The position numbers and the translations under genes are program-made. From the NCBI RefSeq assembly GCF_014647915.1, contig NZ_BMQC01000002.1, positions 420,271-484,270 on the forward strand: 64,000 nt of DNA. The letters run 5' to 3'. This document shows, in pieces, positions 29,420-37,262 of the stretch. Every line of letters begins with the position of its first letter. Positions within the stretch are counted from its first letter, which is position 1. Source of the stretch: Pilimelia terevasa (GTDB taxonomy: Bacteria > Actinomycetota > Actinomycetes > Mycobacteriales > Micromonosporaceae). Under the pieces are notes generated by a model, which saw nothing but the letters and a program-made list of their open reading frames with translations, made no database searches and was not told the DNA's origin.

Positions 29420-30412
29420 ATGACGACGCCGGTGTACTTCGACGACGACGCCGACCTGTCCCTGCTGACCCGGCGCAAGGTCGCGGTCATCGGCTACGGC
29501 GACCACGGCGCGGCCCAGGCGCTCTGCCTGCGGGACTCGGGTGTGGACGTGCGGATGGGCCTGCCCCCCACCTCCGTCAACCGGTCCCGCGCCCAGGACG
29601 AGGGTCTGCCGGTGTGCACGCCCTCGGAGGCCGCCGCCGAGGCTGACGTGATCGTGATGCTGGCGCCGCTGGCGCTGCAGCGGTTCGTGTACGAGCAGGC
29701 TGTCGCGCCCGTCCTGGCCCCCGGCAAGGCGCTGCTGTTCACCGACGGCTTCCCGATCCGGTACGGGCTGGTCACGCCGCCGCCCGCCGTGGACGTGCTG
29801 CTGCTGGCGCCGATGGGCGACGGGGCGCTGCTGCGCCGGCAGTACCTCGACGGCAAGGGCCAGCCCTGCCTGGTGGCGGTCGAGGCCGATGCCTCCGGCG
29901 GGGCCTGGGGGCTGCTGCTGGCGTACGCCAAGGGGGTCGGCGCGACCCGGGCGGGGGTGCGGGCGACCACGTTCGCCGCCCAGGCCGAGGCGGCCCGGTT
30001 CGCCGAGCAGGCGATCGTCGGCGGCACGCTGGAGCTGGTCCGGGCGGGCTTCACGACGCTGACCTCGGCGGGCCTGTCGCCGGACGTGGCGTACCTGGCC
30101 TGCGTCCACCAGCTCCAGACCATGGCCGAGGACCTGTACGCCGGGGGGCTGGCGGGGGTGGCCGCGGGCGCCTCCGAGGTGGCCCGGTTCGGCGCCGCGA
30201 CCCGCGGGCCGAGGGTGGTGGGCGAGACGGCCGCGGACGCGCTGCGGCAGGTGTTCGCCGAGCTGCGCGACGGCACGTTCGTCGCCGAGTGGGTGGCCGA
30301 CGAGGACGCCGGGCGCCCGAAGCTCACCGCCGCCGACGAGGCCGCCGCCGTCCACCCGGTCGAGGCGGCCGGCGCCGCGCTGCGCGGCACGATGAGCTGG
30401 CTCGACGCCTGA
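29420..30412 (+). CDS. Ketol-acid reductoisomerase homologue lacking catalytic residues
   Basis: A 330-residue protein that follows IlvC from end to end: VYFDDDADLSLLTRRKVAVI, GYGDHGAAQALCLRDSG (NAD(P) site, residues 25-41), then GQPCLVAVEADASG and AYAKGVGATRAGV. Key residues of the reaction are missing. Where IlvC has PKGPGH this has PMGDGA (K to M132, H to A136). The metal ligands D and E of DLFGEQ are A192 and E196, and the two glutamates of YFE..HE are A227 and Q231. Three of four metal ligands are therefore gone, and it should not isomerise acetolactate. It may bind nucleotide or have a new role. A normal ilvC must lie elsewhere. ATG 29420 follows AAAGAGG. Confidence 0.85.
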   Translation: MTTPVYFDDDADLSLLTRRKVAVIGYGDHGAAQALCLRDSGVDVRMGLPPTSVNRSRAQDEGLPVCTPSEAAAEADVIVMLAPLALQRFVYEQAVAPVLAPGKALLFTDGFPIRYGLVTPPPAVDVLLLAPMGDGALLRRQYLDGKGQPCLVAVEADASGGAWGLLLAYAKGVGATRAGVRATTFAAQAEAARFAEQAIVGGTLELVRAGFTTLTSAGLSPDVAYLACVHQLQTMAEDLYAGGLAGVAAGASEVARFGAATRGPRVVGETAADALRQVFAELRDGTFVAEWVADEDAGRPKLTAADEAAAVHPVEAAGAALRGTMSWLDA

Positions 30413-30456
30413 CCGGCACGCCGGCACCCACGCCGGCCGGCCGGCCCGCGCCGCGG

Positions 30457-31452
30457 TCAGCGCGGCGCGGCGCGGTGGGCGGCGGCGACGTCGCGCAGCG
30501 GGGGACGCTCGGCGACGCTGATGTCGGTCGTGGACACCTGGCGCCCGTCGGCGGCCCGGGCGAACTGGGTGAGCAGGGTCGCGGGCGCCGCCTGCCCGTC
30601 CACCCAGCCGCGGCGCTGGAGCCGGGACCACACGGCGTGCAGGATCTGCGCCGACATCCGGCCCAGCGCCTGGTTGTCCTGGTGCCGGTGGTGCCGCTCG
30701 CCGAGGTCCACCTGCGCCAGCGCGTCGAGGCCGACCAGCGCCACTAGGTCGATCAGCAGCGCCGTCTCCACCGCGTAGCCGGAGGCGAACGGCAGCCGCT
30801 CCAGTACCGCCCGCCGGCCGGCGTACTCGCCGGACAGCGGCTGCACCACCCGGGACAGCTCGGGCCAGAACATGTTGAGCAGGGGCCGGGCGACCAGCTC
30901 GGTGACCCGCCCGCCGCCGTCGGGTTCCGCGCCGCCGGCCAGCCGCAGCGGCCGGTGGTAGAAGCCCTTGACGTACGCGACCGCGGGGTCGGCCAGCAGC
31001 GGGCCGAGCAGCCCGGTGACGTACGCGGCGTCGAACTCGCGCAGATCGGCGTCGAGGAACACCACGAGGTCGCCGCGCGAGCGGGCCAGCCCGGCCCAGA
31101 GCGCGTCGCCCTTGCCGTCCAGCCGGGGCAGCCCGCGGGTGGCCTCGTCCTGGCTGACGACGGTCGCGCCCGCGGCGGCCGCCACCCGCGCCGTGGCGTC
31201 GGTGGAGCGGGAGTCCACCACGAGGATCTCGTCGACGAGCCCGTGGCGGTCGAGGAGCTGGCGGCGGACGGTGGCCACGATGGCGCCCACCGTGTCCTGC
31301 TCGTTGCGCGCCGGCAGCACGACGCTGACCGTCTGCCCGGCCTTGCGGTCGGCGAGCGCGGCGGCCGGCCAGTCGCCGGCCGCGTGGGTCCGCCGGCGGG
31401 CCCACCGGGCCGCCCGGGAGGCGGGATCGTCGCCGCGCATCTGGTGGCGCAT
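30457..31452 (-). CDS. gpgS: Glucosyl-3-phosphoglycerate synthase
   Basis: GpgS (GT81) transfers glucose from NDP-glucose to 3-phosphoglycerate, the first step to glucosylglycerate and the methylglucose lipopolysaccharides that buffer fatty-acid synthesis. The 331-residue product has SVVLPARNEQDTVGAIVATV, ILVVDSRSTDATARVA, the DxD-type metal site in VVFLDADLREF, and LDGKGDALWAGLARS. DLGERHHRHQDNQALGRMS near the C terminus is characteristic of GpgS. The ATG at 31452 and another at 31440 compete, with AGGAG between. It converges with the KARI-like gene. Confidence 0.93.
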   Translation of the reverse strand: MRHQMRGDDPASRAARWARRRTHAAGDWPAAALADRKAGQTVSVVLPARNEQDTVGAIVATVRRQLLDRHGLVDEILVVDSRSTDATARVAAAAGATVVSQDEATRGLPRLDGKGDALWAGLARSRGDLVVFLDADLREFDAAYVTGLLGPLLADPAVAYVKGFYHRPLRLAGGAEPDGGGRVTELVARPLLNMFWPELSRVVQPLSGEYAGRRAVLERLPFASGYAVETALLIDLVALVGLDALAQVDLGERHHRHQDNQALGRMSAQILHAVWSRLQRRGWVDGQAAPATLLTQFARAADGRQVSTTDISVAERPPLRDVAAAHRAAPR

Positions 31453-32129
31453 CTCCTGCCCGTACCGGTGGCTTCGGGGGTCCGGTCGGGCGTCGGCGCG
31501 GGGCCGCGCGGCCGGACCGCCGCCTGCTCCCTACCTTTGCACAGCCCCGGCCCCCGGCGTCCGCGGGTGAGCCCGACCGCGGCGCCGCAACGCCGCCCCG
31601 GTCGGGGGAGTTTGGACGACCGGCCGATGGAGGGTTGCGCCACACACCGGGCCTCGTTAGCGTATTGATGCGGTTACGCAGTGAGGTCGGCTTCGCCTTC
31701 GGGTGGCGTCGTGCGGCCTGCTGCGTGACCCGAACGGGACCCGCGGGCGTGGCCGGGCGTCCCCTTTTCTCAGGCGATCGCGCCGTGTGGGCTCTTTTGT
31801 CCGCCGCTGACTCGCCGATCTTCGGCTGAGCGTGCTATCCCCTACTCGCGGGTCACGGGTTACAGTTTCTCCACTTCCCCCACCGCCGCGTGCCGCGCGG
31901 CACCGAGTCCTCGGGCACTGCCCGGGGCGTCTTCGGGCAGGACGCCGGGGCGGATGCGGGCACGCGCCGCCTCCCGCCCGCCGCCGCCGAGCCGCCCCCG
32001 GCCAGGTCCGGGGTCGCGGTCGTTTTCGCGGCACTGTCGGGCCAGGCCACGGCACCCGACATCCTCCGACGGCGGAGTCCGGGCCCGGTCACTCCGGCTG
32101 CCCACAACCGGAGACTGGAGGTCCACGCG
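31453..32129 (+). other. 677-bp intergenic region upstream of ilvE
   Basis: The largest gene-free stretch in the left part of the window. It contains TANNNT boxes at 31657-31662 (TAGCGT) and 31861-31866 (TACAGT); the latter would give ilvE a leader of about 255 bases. The leader holds a GTGCCGCGCGGCAC palindrome near 31890 and a GGCGTC...GACGCC hairpin near 31930. I found no T-box signature and no leader peptide rich in branched-chain codons. A 64-codon frame at 31635-31829 has no coding look. Confidence 0.5.
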
Positions 32130-33227
32130 ATGAGCGATGGTGACATTCTCGCCTTCGACGTGCACCCGCACGCGCATCCGACGAGCCCCGCCGAGCGGGC
32201 CGCCCGCCTGGTGAACCCCGGCTTCGGCAAGGTGTTCACCGACCACATGGTGACGCTGCGGTACGCCGACGGCAAGGGGTGGCACGACGGCCGCGTCGAG
32301 GCGCGCGCCCCGATCCCGATGGACCCGGCCAGCGCCGTCCTGCACTACGCGCAGGAGATCTTCGAGGGCCTCAAGGCGTACGCGCTGCCCGACGGCGGGG
32401 TGAGCCTGTTCCGCCCCGAGGCCAACGCCCGCCGCTTCCAGCGGTCCGCGGACCGGCTGGCCATGCCGCGGCTGCCCGAGCAGGCGTTCCTCGACTCCAT
32501 CGCGGCGCTCGTCGAGATCGACCGGGAGTGGATCCCGACGGCCGAGGGCGGCAGCCTGTACCTGCGGCCGTTCATGTTCGCCAGCGAGGTCTTCCTCGGC
32601 GTCCGGCCGGCCCAGGAGTACCTGTACGTCCTCATCGCCTCGCCGGCCGGCGCCTACTTCAGCGGCGGCGTCAAGCCGGTCACCCTGTGGGTCTCCGAGG
32701 ACTACGCCCGCGCGGCGCCCGGCGGCACCGGCGCGGCCAAGTGCGGCGGCAACTACGCCGCCTCGCTGGCCCCCCAGGCCGCGGCCATCGCGCAGGGCTG
32801 CGACCAGGTCGTCTTCCTCGACGCGGTGGAGCACCGGTACGTCGAGGAGCTGGGCGGGATGAACGTCTTCTTCGTCTACGACGACGGCACGGTCGTGACC
32901 CCGGCCCTCACCGGCACGATCCTGGAGGGGATCACCCGGGAGTCGATCCTCACGCTCGCCCGCCGGGCCGGGCACGAGGTGCGCGAGCGGCAGGTCTCGT
33001 TCGACGAGTGGCGCGCCGACGCCGCCAGCGGCCGGCTGCGGGAGGTCTTCGCCTGCGGTACGGCCGCGGTCGTCACGCCGATCGGCGCGGTGAAGTGGGC
33101 CGGCGGCGAGTTCCGGGCCGGCGGCGCGGAGCCGGGGCCGGTCACCATGGCGCTGCGGCAGTCCCTGCTGGACCTCCAGCGGGGCGTCGCCCCGGACCCC
33201 GACGGCTGGGTGTACCGGGTCCGCTGA
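32130..33227 (+). CDS. ilvE: Branched-chain amino acid aminotransferase
   Basis: IlvE is the PLP enzyme that makes the last step of leucine, isoleucine and valine synthesis and the first step of their breakdown. It is 365 residues, the class found in actinobacteria and eukaryotes. ILHYAQEIFEGLKAY appears here as VLHYAQEIFEGLKAY; the PLP lysine is in GAAKCGGNYAASLAPQ near residue 204, and RYVEELGGMNVFFVYDDG and GTAAVVTPIGAVKW complete the site. GGAGG precedes the ATG by about nine bases. The fused E1 at 49013 could use the 2-oxoacids that this enzyme forms in the catabolic direction. Confidence 0.96.
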   Translation: MSDGDILAFDVHPHAHPTSPAERAARLVNPGFGKVFTDHMVTLRYADGKGWHDGRVEARAPIPMDPASAVLHYAQEIFEGLKAYALPDGGVSLFRPEANARRFQRSADRLAMPRLPEQAFLDSIAALVEIDREWIPTAEGGSLYLRPFMFASEVFLGVRPAQEYLYVLIASPAGAYFSGGVKPVTLWVSEDYARAAPGGTGAAKCGGNYAASLAPQAAAIAQGCDQVVFLDAVEHRYVEELGGMNVFFVYDDGTVVTPALTGTILEGITRESILTLARRAGHEVRERQVSFDEWRADAASGRLREVFACGTAAVVTPIGAVKWAGGEFRAGGAEPGPVTMALRQSLLDLQRGVAPDPDGWVYRVR

Positions 33228-33248
33228 TCCCGGGCCCACCGCGCGGCG

Positions 33249-33998
33249 TCACCGGCCGGAGGGGTCGAGCAGGTGGGCGCGCAGCGCCCCGATCTCGGCC
33301 GCGCCCAGGCCGGCGGCGCGGGCGTACCCCTGCGCCGAGCCGTGACGCGCCCGCAGGTCGGCCAGGAACAGTCGCATCGCGTCCACGGGGCAGTCGAAGT
33401 ACGCCGCCGGCAGCGGCGGCAGGCTGCCGCCGGTCTCCTCCAGCCAGCACAGCAACTCGGCGGTCGCCTCGGCGCTGAGCGCGTAGTCGACGGCGATGTC
33501 GTCGTCGGCGACGCCCAGCAGCGCCAGCGTCAGCGCGCAGACCACGCCGGTGCGGTCCTTGCCGGCGACGCAGTGGACGGCCACCGGGGCGTTGGCCGGG
33601 TCGGCGATGACGGCCAGCGCCGCCGCGATGCCGGCCGCCCCGTCCTGGGCCAGGTCCAGGTACCGGTCGGCCAGCCAGCGCGCGTGCGCGTCCTCGGCGT
33701 CCGGCGCGGGGACCGCCTCCCACGGCGCGTGGTCGGGTTCGATGTGGTGGTACGTGAACCGGTGGTGGCCCGGTACCCGGCCGTCCCGGTCGACCTCGGT
33801 CGGCCGCCGCAGGTCCACGACCGTGCGGATGCCCAGGGCGTCGAACGCGGTCCCGTCGGCCGCGGTCAGCCGGTGCAGGGAGTCGGAGCGGAACAGCCGC
33901 CGCCAGCGCACGGTGTGCCCGGCGCGGGAGGCGTAGCCGCCGAGATCCCGGAAGTTGAACAGGGTGCTGAACGGCAGCCGCCGCGGCGGAGTATCCAC
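33249..33998 (-). CDS. Tyrosine/serine protein phosphatase (Y_phosphatase3 type)
   Basis: A 249-residue phosphatase of the MptpB/LipA-like group, which acts on phospho-Tyr, -Ser/-Thr and phosphoinositides. FNFRDLGGYASRAGHTVRW at the N terminus is the usual entry motif, and the P-loop is VHCVAGKDRTGVVCALTLA with the nucleophilic cysteine. I chose GTG 33998 because TACGGT lies seven bases upstream (34011-34006); a GTG three codons earlier would overlap that promoter. No signal peptide is seen, so it is probably cytoplasmic. Confidence 0.92.
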   Translation of the reverse strand: MDTPPRRLPFSTLFNFRDLGGYASRAGHTVRWRRLFRSDSLHRLTAADGTAFDALGIRTVVDLRRPTEVDRDGRVPGHHRFTYHHIEPDHAPWEAVPAPDAEDAHARWLADRYLDLAQDGAAGIAAALAVIADPANAPVAVHCVAGKDRTGVVCALTLALLGVADDDIAVDYALSAEATAELLCWLEETGGSLPPLPAAYFDCPVDAMRLFLADLRARHGSAQGYARAAGLGAAEIGALRAHLLDPSGR

Positions 33999-34005
33999 GG
34001 CTGCC

Positions 34006-34011
34006 ACCGTA
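34006..34011 (-). promoter_or_regulatory. Leaderless -10 box before the phosphatase
   Basis: TACGGT on the minus strand, then seven bases, then the GTG at 33998; no ribosome site. Confidence 0.55.
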
Positions 34012-34168
34012 TCCGCGTCCGCCGCGCCCCGCCGTGGTCATCGCGCGCGGGCCGCGGTGCCCGCGCGGGCACGTCGTCGGGGCCGTTCGACCGTTGAGCA
34101 GGTCGATAGCTGATCATCACTGGATCCCGGCGCGGGCGCCGGCGGCGGGGTCCGGCGGAAGGAGCACC

Positions 34169-34516
34169 GTGGACCCCTCGTACGCCGCCCACCGCGCCCC
34201 GGCCGGCGCCCGCCGGCCGCTGCCCACCGCCCGCACCCTCGGCGGCGTCGGCCTGGCCTGCGCCGCCCACCTGGTGACCGTGCTGCCGCTGCTGCTGCTG
34301 TTCCTGACCGAGGACAGCCCGGCCTCGGCGGGCTTCGTCTTCGGCTTCCCGCTCGTCGGCCAGCTCGCGGTGCTCGTCGGCTGCGTCGTGGGCGGCGCGG
34401 TGCTGATCGCGCGGCGGGACGTGGCGCTGGGCGTGGGCCTGCTCATCGGCTGGCTGGTGGGCCTGGTACTGGCGCTGGCCGTGTCGGGCGCCGCGCTCGT
34501 CGGCGCCTACGGCTGA
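34169..34516 (+). CDS. Small membrane protein, three helices
   Basis: A 115-residue hydrophobic protein, not recognised. Residues 1-22 are polar; helices follow at about 24-45 (ACAAHLVTVLPLLLLFL), 55-80 (FGFPLVGQLAVLVGCVVGG) and 87-110 (ALGVGLLIGWLVGLVLALAV). The GTG at 34169 has AAGGAG five bases upstream. Its 3' end overlaps the convergent gene by ten bases, so both genes read through each other's stop. Confidence 0.8.
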   Translation: MDPSYAAHRAPAGARRPLPTARTLGGVGLACAAHLVTVLPLLLLFLTEDSPASAGFVFGFPLVGQLAVLVGCVVGGAVLIARRDVALGVGLLIGWLVGLVLALAVSGAALVGAYG

Positions 34517-35400
34517 GCGGCGGCCGCCGCCGCGTCCACCGCGGCGATCAACCGGTCCCGGAGGCCGGCCGCGCGGGCGGCGAAGTCCCGCTGCGCCGCG
34601 GCGTAGGCCGCCCGCCCGGCCGGTGTCTCCACCGGCACCGGCGCGTACCCGAGCGCGCGCAGGTCGTAGGGGCTGGCCCGCATGTCCAGCACCCGGATCT
34701 CCCGGGCCAGGGCGAAGCAGTCGGCGACGAGTTCGCCGGGGACCAGCGGCGAGAGCTTGTAGCTCCACTTGTACAGGTCCATGTTGGCGTGCAGGCAGCC
34801 CGGCTGCTCCAGCGCCCGCTGCGCCTGCCGGGTGGGCGTCAGGGCGTTGCGCGGGCGGGCGGCCTCGGTGAAGAACCGGTACGCGTCGAAGTGGCTGCAC
34901 CGGATCGTGGCGGCGTCCACGACGGCGGCGGTGCCCTCGGGGCCGAGCCGCAGCGGCCAGGCCTCGTGCCGGACCTCGCCCTGGGCCTGCCGGTACACCA
35001 TCGCCCACTCGTGCATCCCGAAGCACCCCAGGTGCGCCGGCCGCGCGGCGGTGGCGGCGAGCAGGTCGCGGATCCACGCGGCGCTCGCGCCGCGCCGGGC
35101 CAGTACGCCCGCGGCGTCCAGCGCGGCGCCGCCGGGTACGGCCGCGTAGTCCCCGCCCCAGGCGGCCGGGTCGGCGCCGCCCAGGACGACGCCCGCCCCG
35201 GGGTGCCAGCGGCGGAGCTGCGCGGGCCGGTGCGAGTAGTAGGTGAACAGGAAGTCCTCGACCGGGTGCCGGCGGCCCTCGGCGCGGCGGGCGCGGTGCC
35301 CGGCCAGCCAGGCGTCGACGCGCGCCTCGTGCGCGGCCTGCCGGGCGCGCCAGACCGGCGCGGGGAGCGCGGCGGGCGCGGTACCGGCCCTCGTCGGCAC
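34507..35400 (-). CDS. Conserved actinobacterial protein, often labelled 3-methyladenine DNA glycosylase
   Basis: A 297-residue soluble protein with HPVEDFLFTYYSHRPAQLRR near residue 45, HLGCFGMHEWAMVYRQ near 125, CSHFDAYRFFT near 168 and HANMDLYKWSYKLSPLVPGE near 205. These match a conserved high-GC Gram-positive family that databases often call 3-methyladenine DNA glycosylase. I see no helix-hairpin-helix or AAG-type active site, so that activity is doubtful. The GTG start is 11 bases after the stop of the small lipoprotein gene, implying co-transcription. Confidence 0.75.
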   Translation of the reverse strand: MPTRAGTAPAALPAPVWRARQAAHEARVDAWLAGHRARRAEGRRHPVEDFLFTYYSHRPAQLRRWHPGAGVVLGGADPAAWGGDYAAVPGGAALDAAGVLARRGASAAWIRDLLAATAARPAHLGCFGMHEWAMVYRQAQGEVRHEAWPLRLGPEGTAAVVDAATIRCSHFDAYRFFTEAARPRNALTPTRQAQRALEQPGCLHANMDLYKWSYKLSPLVPGELVADCFALAREIRVLDMRASPYDLRALGYAPVPVETPAGRAAYAAAQRDFAARAAGLRDRLIAAVDAAAAAAQP

Positions 35401-35411
35401 GGGACCGGCCC

Positions 35412-35561
35412 TCAGGAGCGCTTCTTCTTTTTCTTCTTGCGCTTCAGGTCGATGTCGTCATCGTCGTCGTCCCCGTCGCCTCCGCAGCCGGCCAGGCCGA
35501 CGACGACGGTGGCGGCGGCCGCGGCCAGGGCCGCCCGCCGGGTGATCATCACAGGGTTCAT
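35412..35561 (-). CDS. Tiny lipoprotein with Asp run and Lys run
   Basis: A 49-residue protein not usually called because of its size. It starts MNPVMITRRAALAAAAATVV, then VGLAGC, a good lipobox with Cys26; the twin arginines suggest possible Tat export. The mature part is only 24 residues: GGDG, six consecutive Asp, IDL, then KR, six consecutive Lys, RS. The outcome would be a surface-anchored peptide with strongly separated negative and positive blocks. It directly precedes the glycosylase-labelled gene on the same strand. I know of no named family. The short length lowers certainty, but the signal and lipobox are hard to explain by chance. Confidence 0.7.
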   Translation of the reverse strand: MNPVMITRRAALAAAAATVVVGLAGCGGDGDDDDDDIDLKRKKKKKKRS

Positions 35562-35623
35562 GTCCGCAGGGTGCCATGCCCGGGCCACCCGTGGCTACCG
35601 GGTCGCCCCGGCGGGCGGGGCGC

Positions 35624-35629
35624 TAGATT
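35624..35629 (+). promoter_or_regulatory. Candidate -10 box of FAA hydrolase gene
   Basis: TAGATT gives a leader of about 35 bases before the GTG at 35670, with GAGGAC as ribosome site. Confidence 0.45.
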
Positions 35630-35669
35630 TCATCGGCAGCGTGACGGCGACAGTGAGGACGGCAGACCA

Positions 35670-36473
35670 GTGCGTATCGCCCGGTTCGTGCACGACGGAG
35701 GAATGTCCTTCGGCCTGGTGGAGGGAGATCCGGCGGCGGGCCCGGCGGGCCTGACGGTGGCCGCGATCGGCGGGCACCCGTTCGGGGAGGTCGCCGTGAC
35801 CGGGCAGCGCTGGTCGCTGGCCGACGTGCGGCTGCTCTCGCCGATCCTGCCCAGCAAGGTCGTCTGCGTGGGACGCAACTACGCCGACCACGCGGCCGAG
35901 CACGACGCCCCGGTGCCGAAGGAGCCCCTGCTGTTCCTGAAGCCGTCCACGGCGGTGATCGGCCCGCAGGACGCGATCCGGCTGCCCGTGCAGTCCGCCC
36001 GGGTCGAGCACGAGGCCGAGCTGGCCGTGGTGATCGGGGCGCCCGGGGCCCGGCGCGCCGACCGGGCCGCCGCCCAGCGGGCGATCTTCGGGTACACCTG
36101 CGCCAACGACGTCACCGCCCGCGACCTCCAGGCCACCGACGGCCAGTGGACCCGGGCCAAGGGCTTCGACTCGTTCTGCCCGCTGGGGCCGTGGATCGCC
36201 ACCGACTGGACCCCGGCGGACCGCGAGATCCGCTGCGAGGTGGGACCCGAGGCGGACAGCCGCGAGGTCCGCCAGCTCGGCCGTACCGGCCAGATGGTCT
36301 TCGACGTGGCGACGCTGGTCTCCTACATCTCGCACGTCATGACGCTGCTGCCCGGCGACGTCGTCCTCACCGGCACCCCGGCCGGCGTCGGGCCGCTGAC
36401 GGCCGGCGACACGGTCGCGGTGTCCGTGGAGGGCCTCGGGGAGCTGGTCAACCCCGTGGTGGCGGCCGACTGA
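35670..36473 (+). CDS. Fumarylacetoacetate hydrolase family protein
   Basis: A 267-residue member of the FAH/HpcE-like family, which hydrolyses or decarboxylates diketo acids with a Mg ion. It has KVVCVGRNYADHAAEH near residue 57, the metal ligands in RVEHEAELAVVIG, GYTCANDVTARDLQ and KGFDSFCPLGPW, and a C-terminal GDVVLTGTPAGVGPLTAGD. GTG 35670 encodes MRIARFVHDGG, the common start in actinobacteria; a longer frame from 35571 is unlikely. In many actinomycetes this gene lies just upstream of gltX; here tRNA-Gln/Glu, HU, FasR and CopC lie between. Confidence 0.93.
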   Translation: MRIARFVHDGGMSFGLVEGDPAAGPAGLTVAAIGGHPFGEVAVTGQRWSLADVRLLSPILPSKVVCVGRNYADHAAEHDAPVPKEPLLFLKPSTAVIGPQDAIRLPVQSARVEHEAELAVVIGAPGARRADRAAAQRAIFGYTCANDVTARDLQATDGQWTRAKGFDSFCPLGPWIATDWTPADREIRCEVGPEADSREVRQLGRTGQMVFDVATLVSYISHVMTLLPGDVVLTGTPAGVGPLTAGDTVAVSVEGLGELVNPVVAAD

Positions 36474-36492
36474 ACACGCCCTGGTACCCGAT

Positions 36493-36521
36493 TTGAAGGC
36501 GTCCGGCGGGTCGGGTAGAGT
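36493..36521 (+). promoter_or_regulatory. Promoter of tRNA-Gln
   Basis: TTGAAG at 36493-36498 and TAGAGT at 36516-36521 are 17 bases apart. The same TAGAGTTC string recurs before tRNA-Glu. Confidence 0.6.
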
Positions 36522-36560
36522 TCCTCCTCGGTGCGAGATGCGCCGCGGAGATCCACAAAA

Positions 36561-36587
36561 CGCCCCGACCGGTCAGAAGTCGGGGCG
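36561..36587. terminator. Perfect hairpin between FAA hydrolase and tRNA-Gln
   Basis: CGCCCCGAC at 36561-36569 pairs exactly with GTCGGGGCG at 36579-36587. On the minus strand TTTT follows the stem. It may end the FAA hydrolase message or be a processing structure in the tRNA-Gln leader. Confidence 0.5.
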
Positions 36588-36620
36588 CGGCAGGGAAAAC
36601 GGCGGCACGGACAGCGCCGA

Positions 36621-36691
36621 TGGGGTATGGGGTAATTGGCAGCCCGACGGATTCTGGCTCCGTTAGTCTAGGTTCGAGTCCTGGTACCCCA
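36621..36691 (+). tRNA. tRNA-Gln (CTG)
   Basis: Acceptor TGGGGTA pairs with TACCCCA. D-arm GGGGTAATTGGCAGCCC, anticodon stem-loop CGGATTCTGGCTCCG with CTG, and T-arm with GGTTCGAGTCC are all present. CCA is not encoded. Confidence 0.95.
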
Positions 36692-36730
36692 GCGCCGATG
36701 CCCGTTAGCGGGACGCGGTGCTGGCTCTGA

Positions 36731-36736
36731 TAGAGT
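36731..36736 (+). promoter_or_regulatory. Candidate -10 box of tRNA-Glu
   Basis: TAGAGTTC repeats the tRNA-Gln promoter motif. No good -35 is visible at the usual distance. Confidence 0.45.
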
Positions 36737-36775
36737 TCGGCCCCGCTGCTCCGCTTGGCAGGAGCAACAATTCCT

Positions 36776-36848
36776 GGCCCCGTCGTCTAGCGGCCCAGGA
36801 CGCCGCCCTCTCAAGGCGGTAGCGCCGGTTCGAATCCGGTCGGGGCTA
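36776..36848 (+). tRNA. tRNA-Glu (CTC)
   Basis: Acceptor GGCCCCG pairs with CGGGGCT (G-U at the end), discriminator A. The anticodon loop CTCTCAA between CCGCC and GGCGG reads CTC. The T-loop is GGTTCGAATCC. CCA is not encoded. The two tRNAs here are charged through GltX (tRNA-Gln via GatCAB), all encoded in this window. Confidence 0.95.
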
Positions 36849-36856
36849 CAGAAGCA

Positions 36857-36892
36857 GAAAACCCGTTCCACTGCGGTGGAGCGGGTTTTTTC
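36857..36892 (+). terminator. Rho-independent terminator after tRNA-Glu
   Basis: AACCCG-T-TCCAC pairs with GTGGA-G-CGGGTT and is followed by TTTTTT. It is one of the few classic U-tract terminators in the window. Confidence 0.9.
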
Positions 36893-37262
36893 GTGTCCAC
36901 TCTGCTCATCGCCGTCCGTCGCCGCGGGCGCAGACGCGTCTGCGTGCGGATCCGGCGGGCCGGGCGGGCGCGGCGGTGGCTCCGCGCGTGGGGCCGGCCG
37001 CGGCGGGGTATGTCACGGCGGACGGGCACTGCCGGGGAGCGTCCGAAGTGGCGTCTGCCGACGCCGGGCAGCCGGGGGAGCGGACGGCGTGCGGGGGTGC
37101 GGCGCGGACGCCGGGTGGCGGGGAGAACCTGGCGACGCACATCGGGCGGTGGATTCCGTTACGACACAAAGGGTTTTTATCCAATAATGGTTGTGTAGCC
37201 GGCAAATAGGGCATACGGTGCGGCCAATTGGGGATTAACCAGACCAGGTTCGGGAGGAAAAT
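36893..37262 (+). other. Intergenic region upstream of HU
   Basis: No convincing gene in 370 bases. The last 100 bases turn AT-rich (around 37155-37230, with TTTTTATCCAATAATGG), suitable for a strong promoter, but I could not fix a single -35/-10 pair. Confidence 0.5.

Noticed and set aside
31860..32129. T-box or leader-peptide attenuator for ilvE
   Set aside because: No T-box sequence block is present and no short frame is rich in Leu, Ile or Val codons. The region is only recorded as structured.
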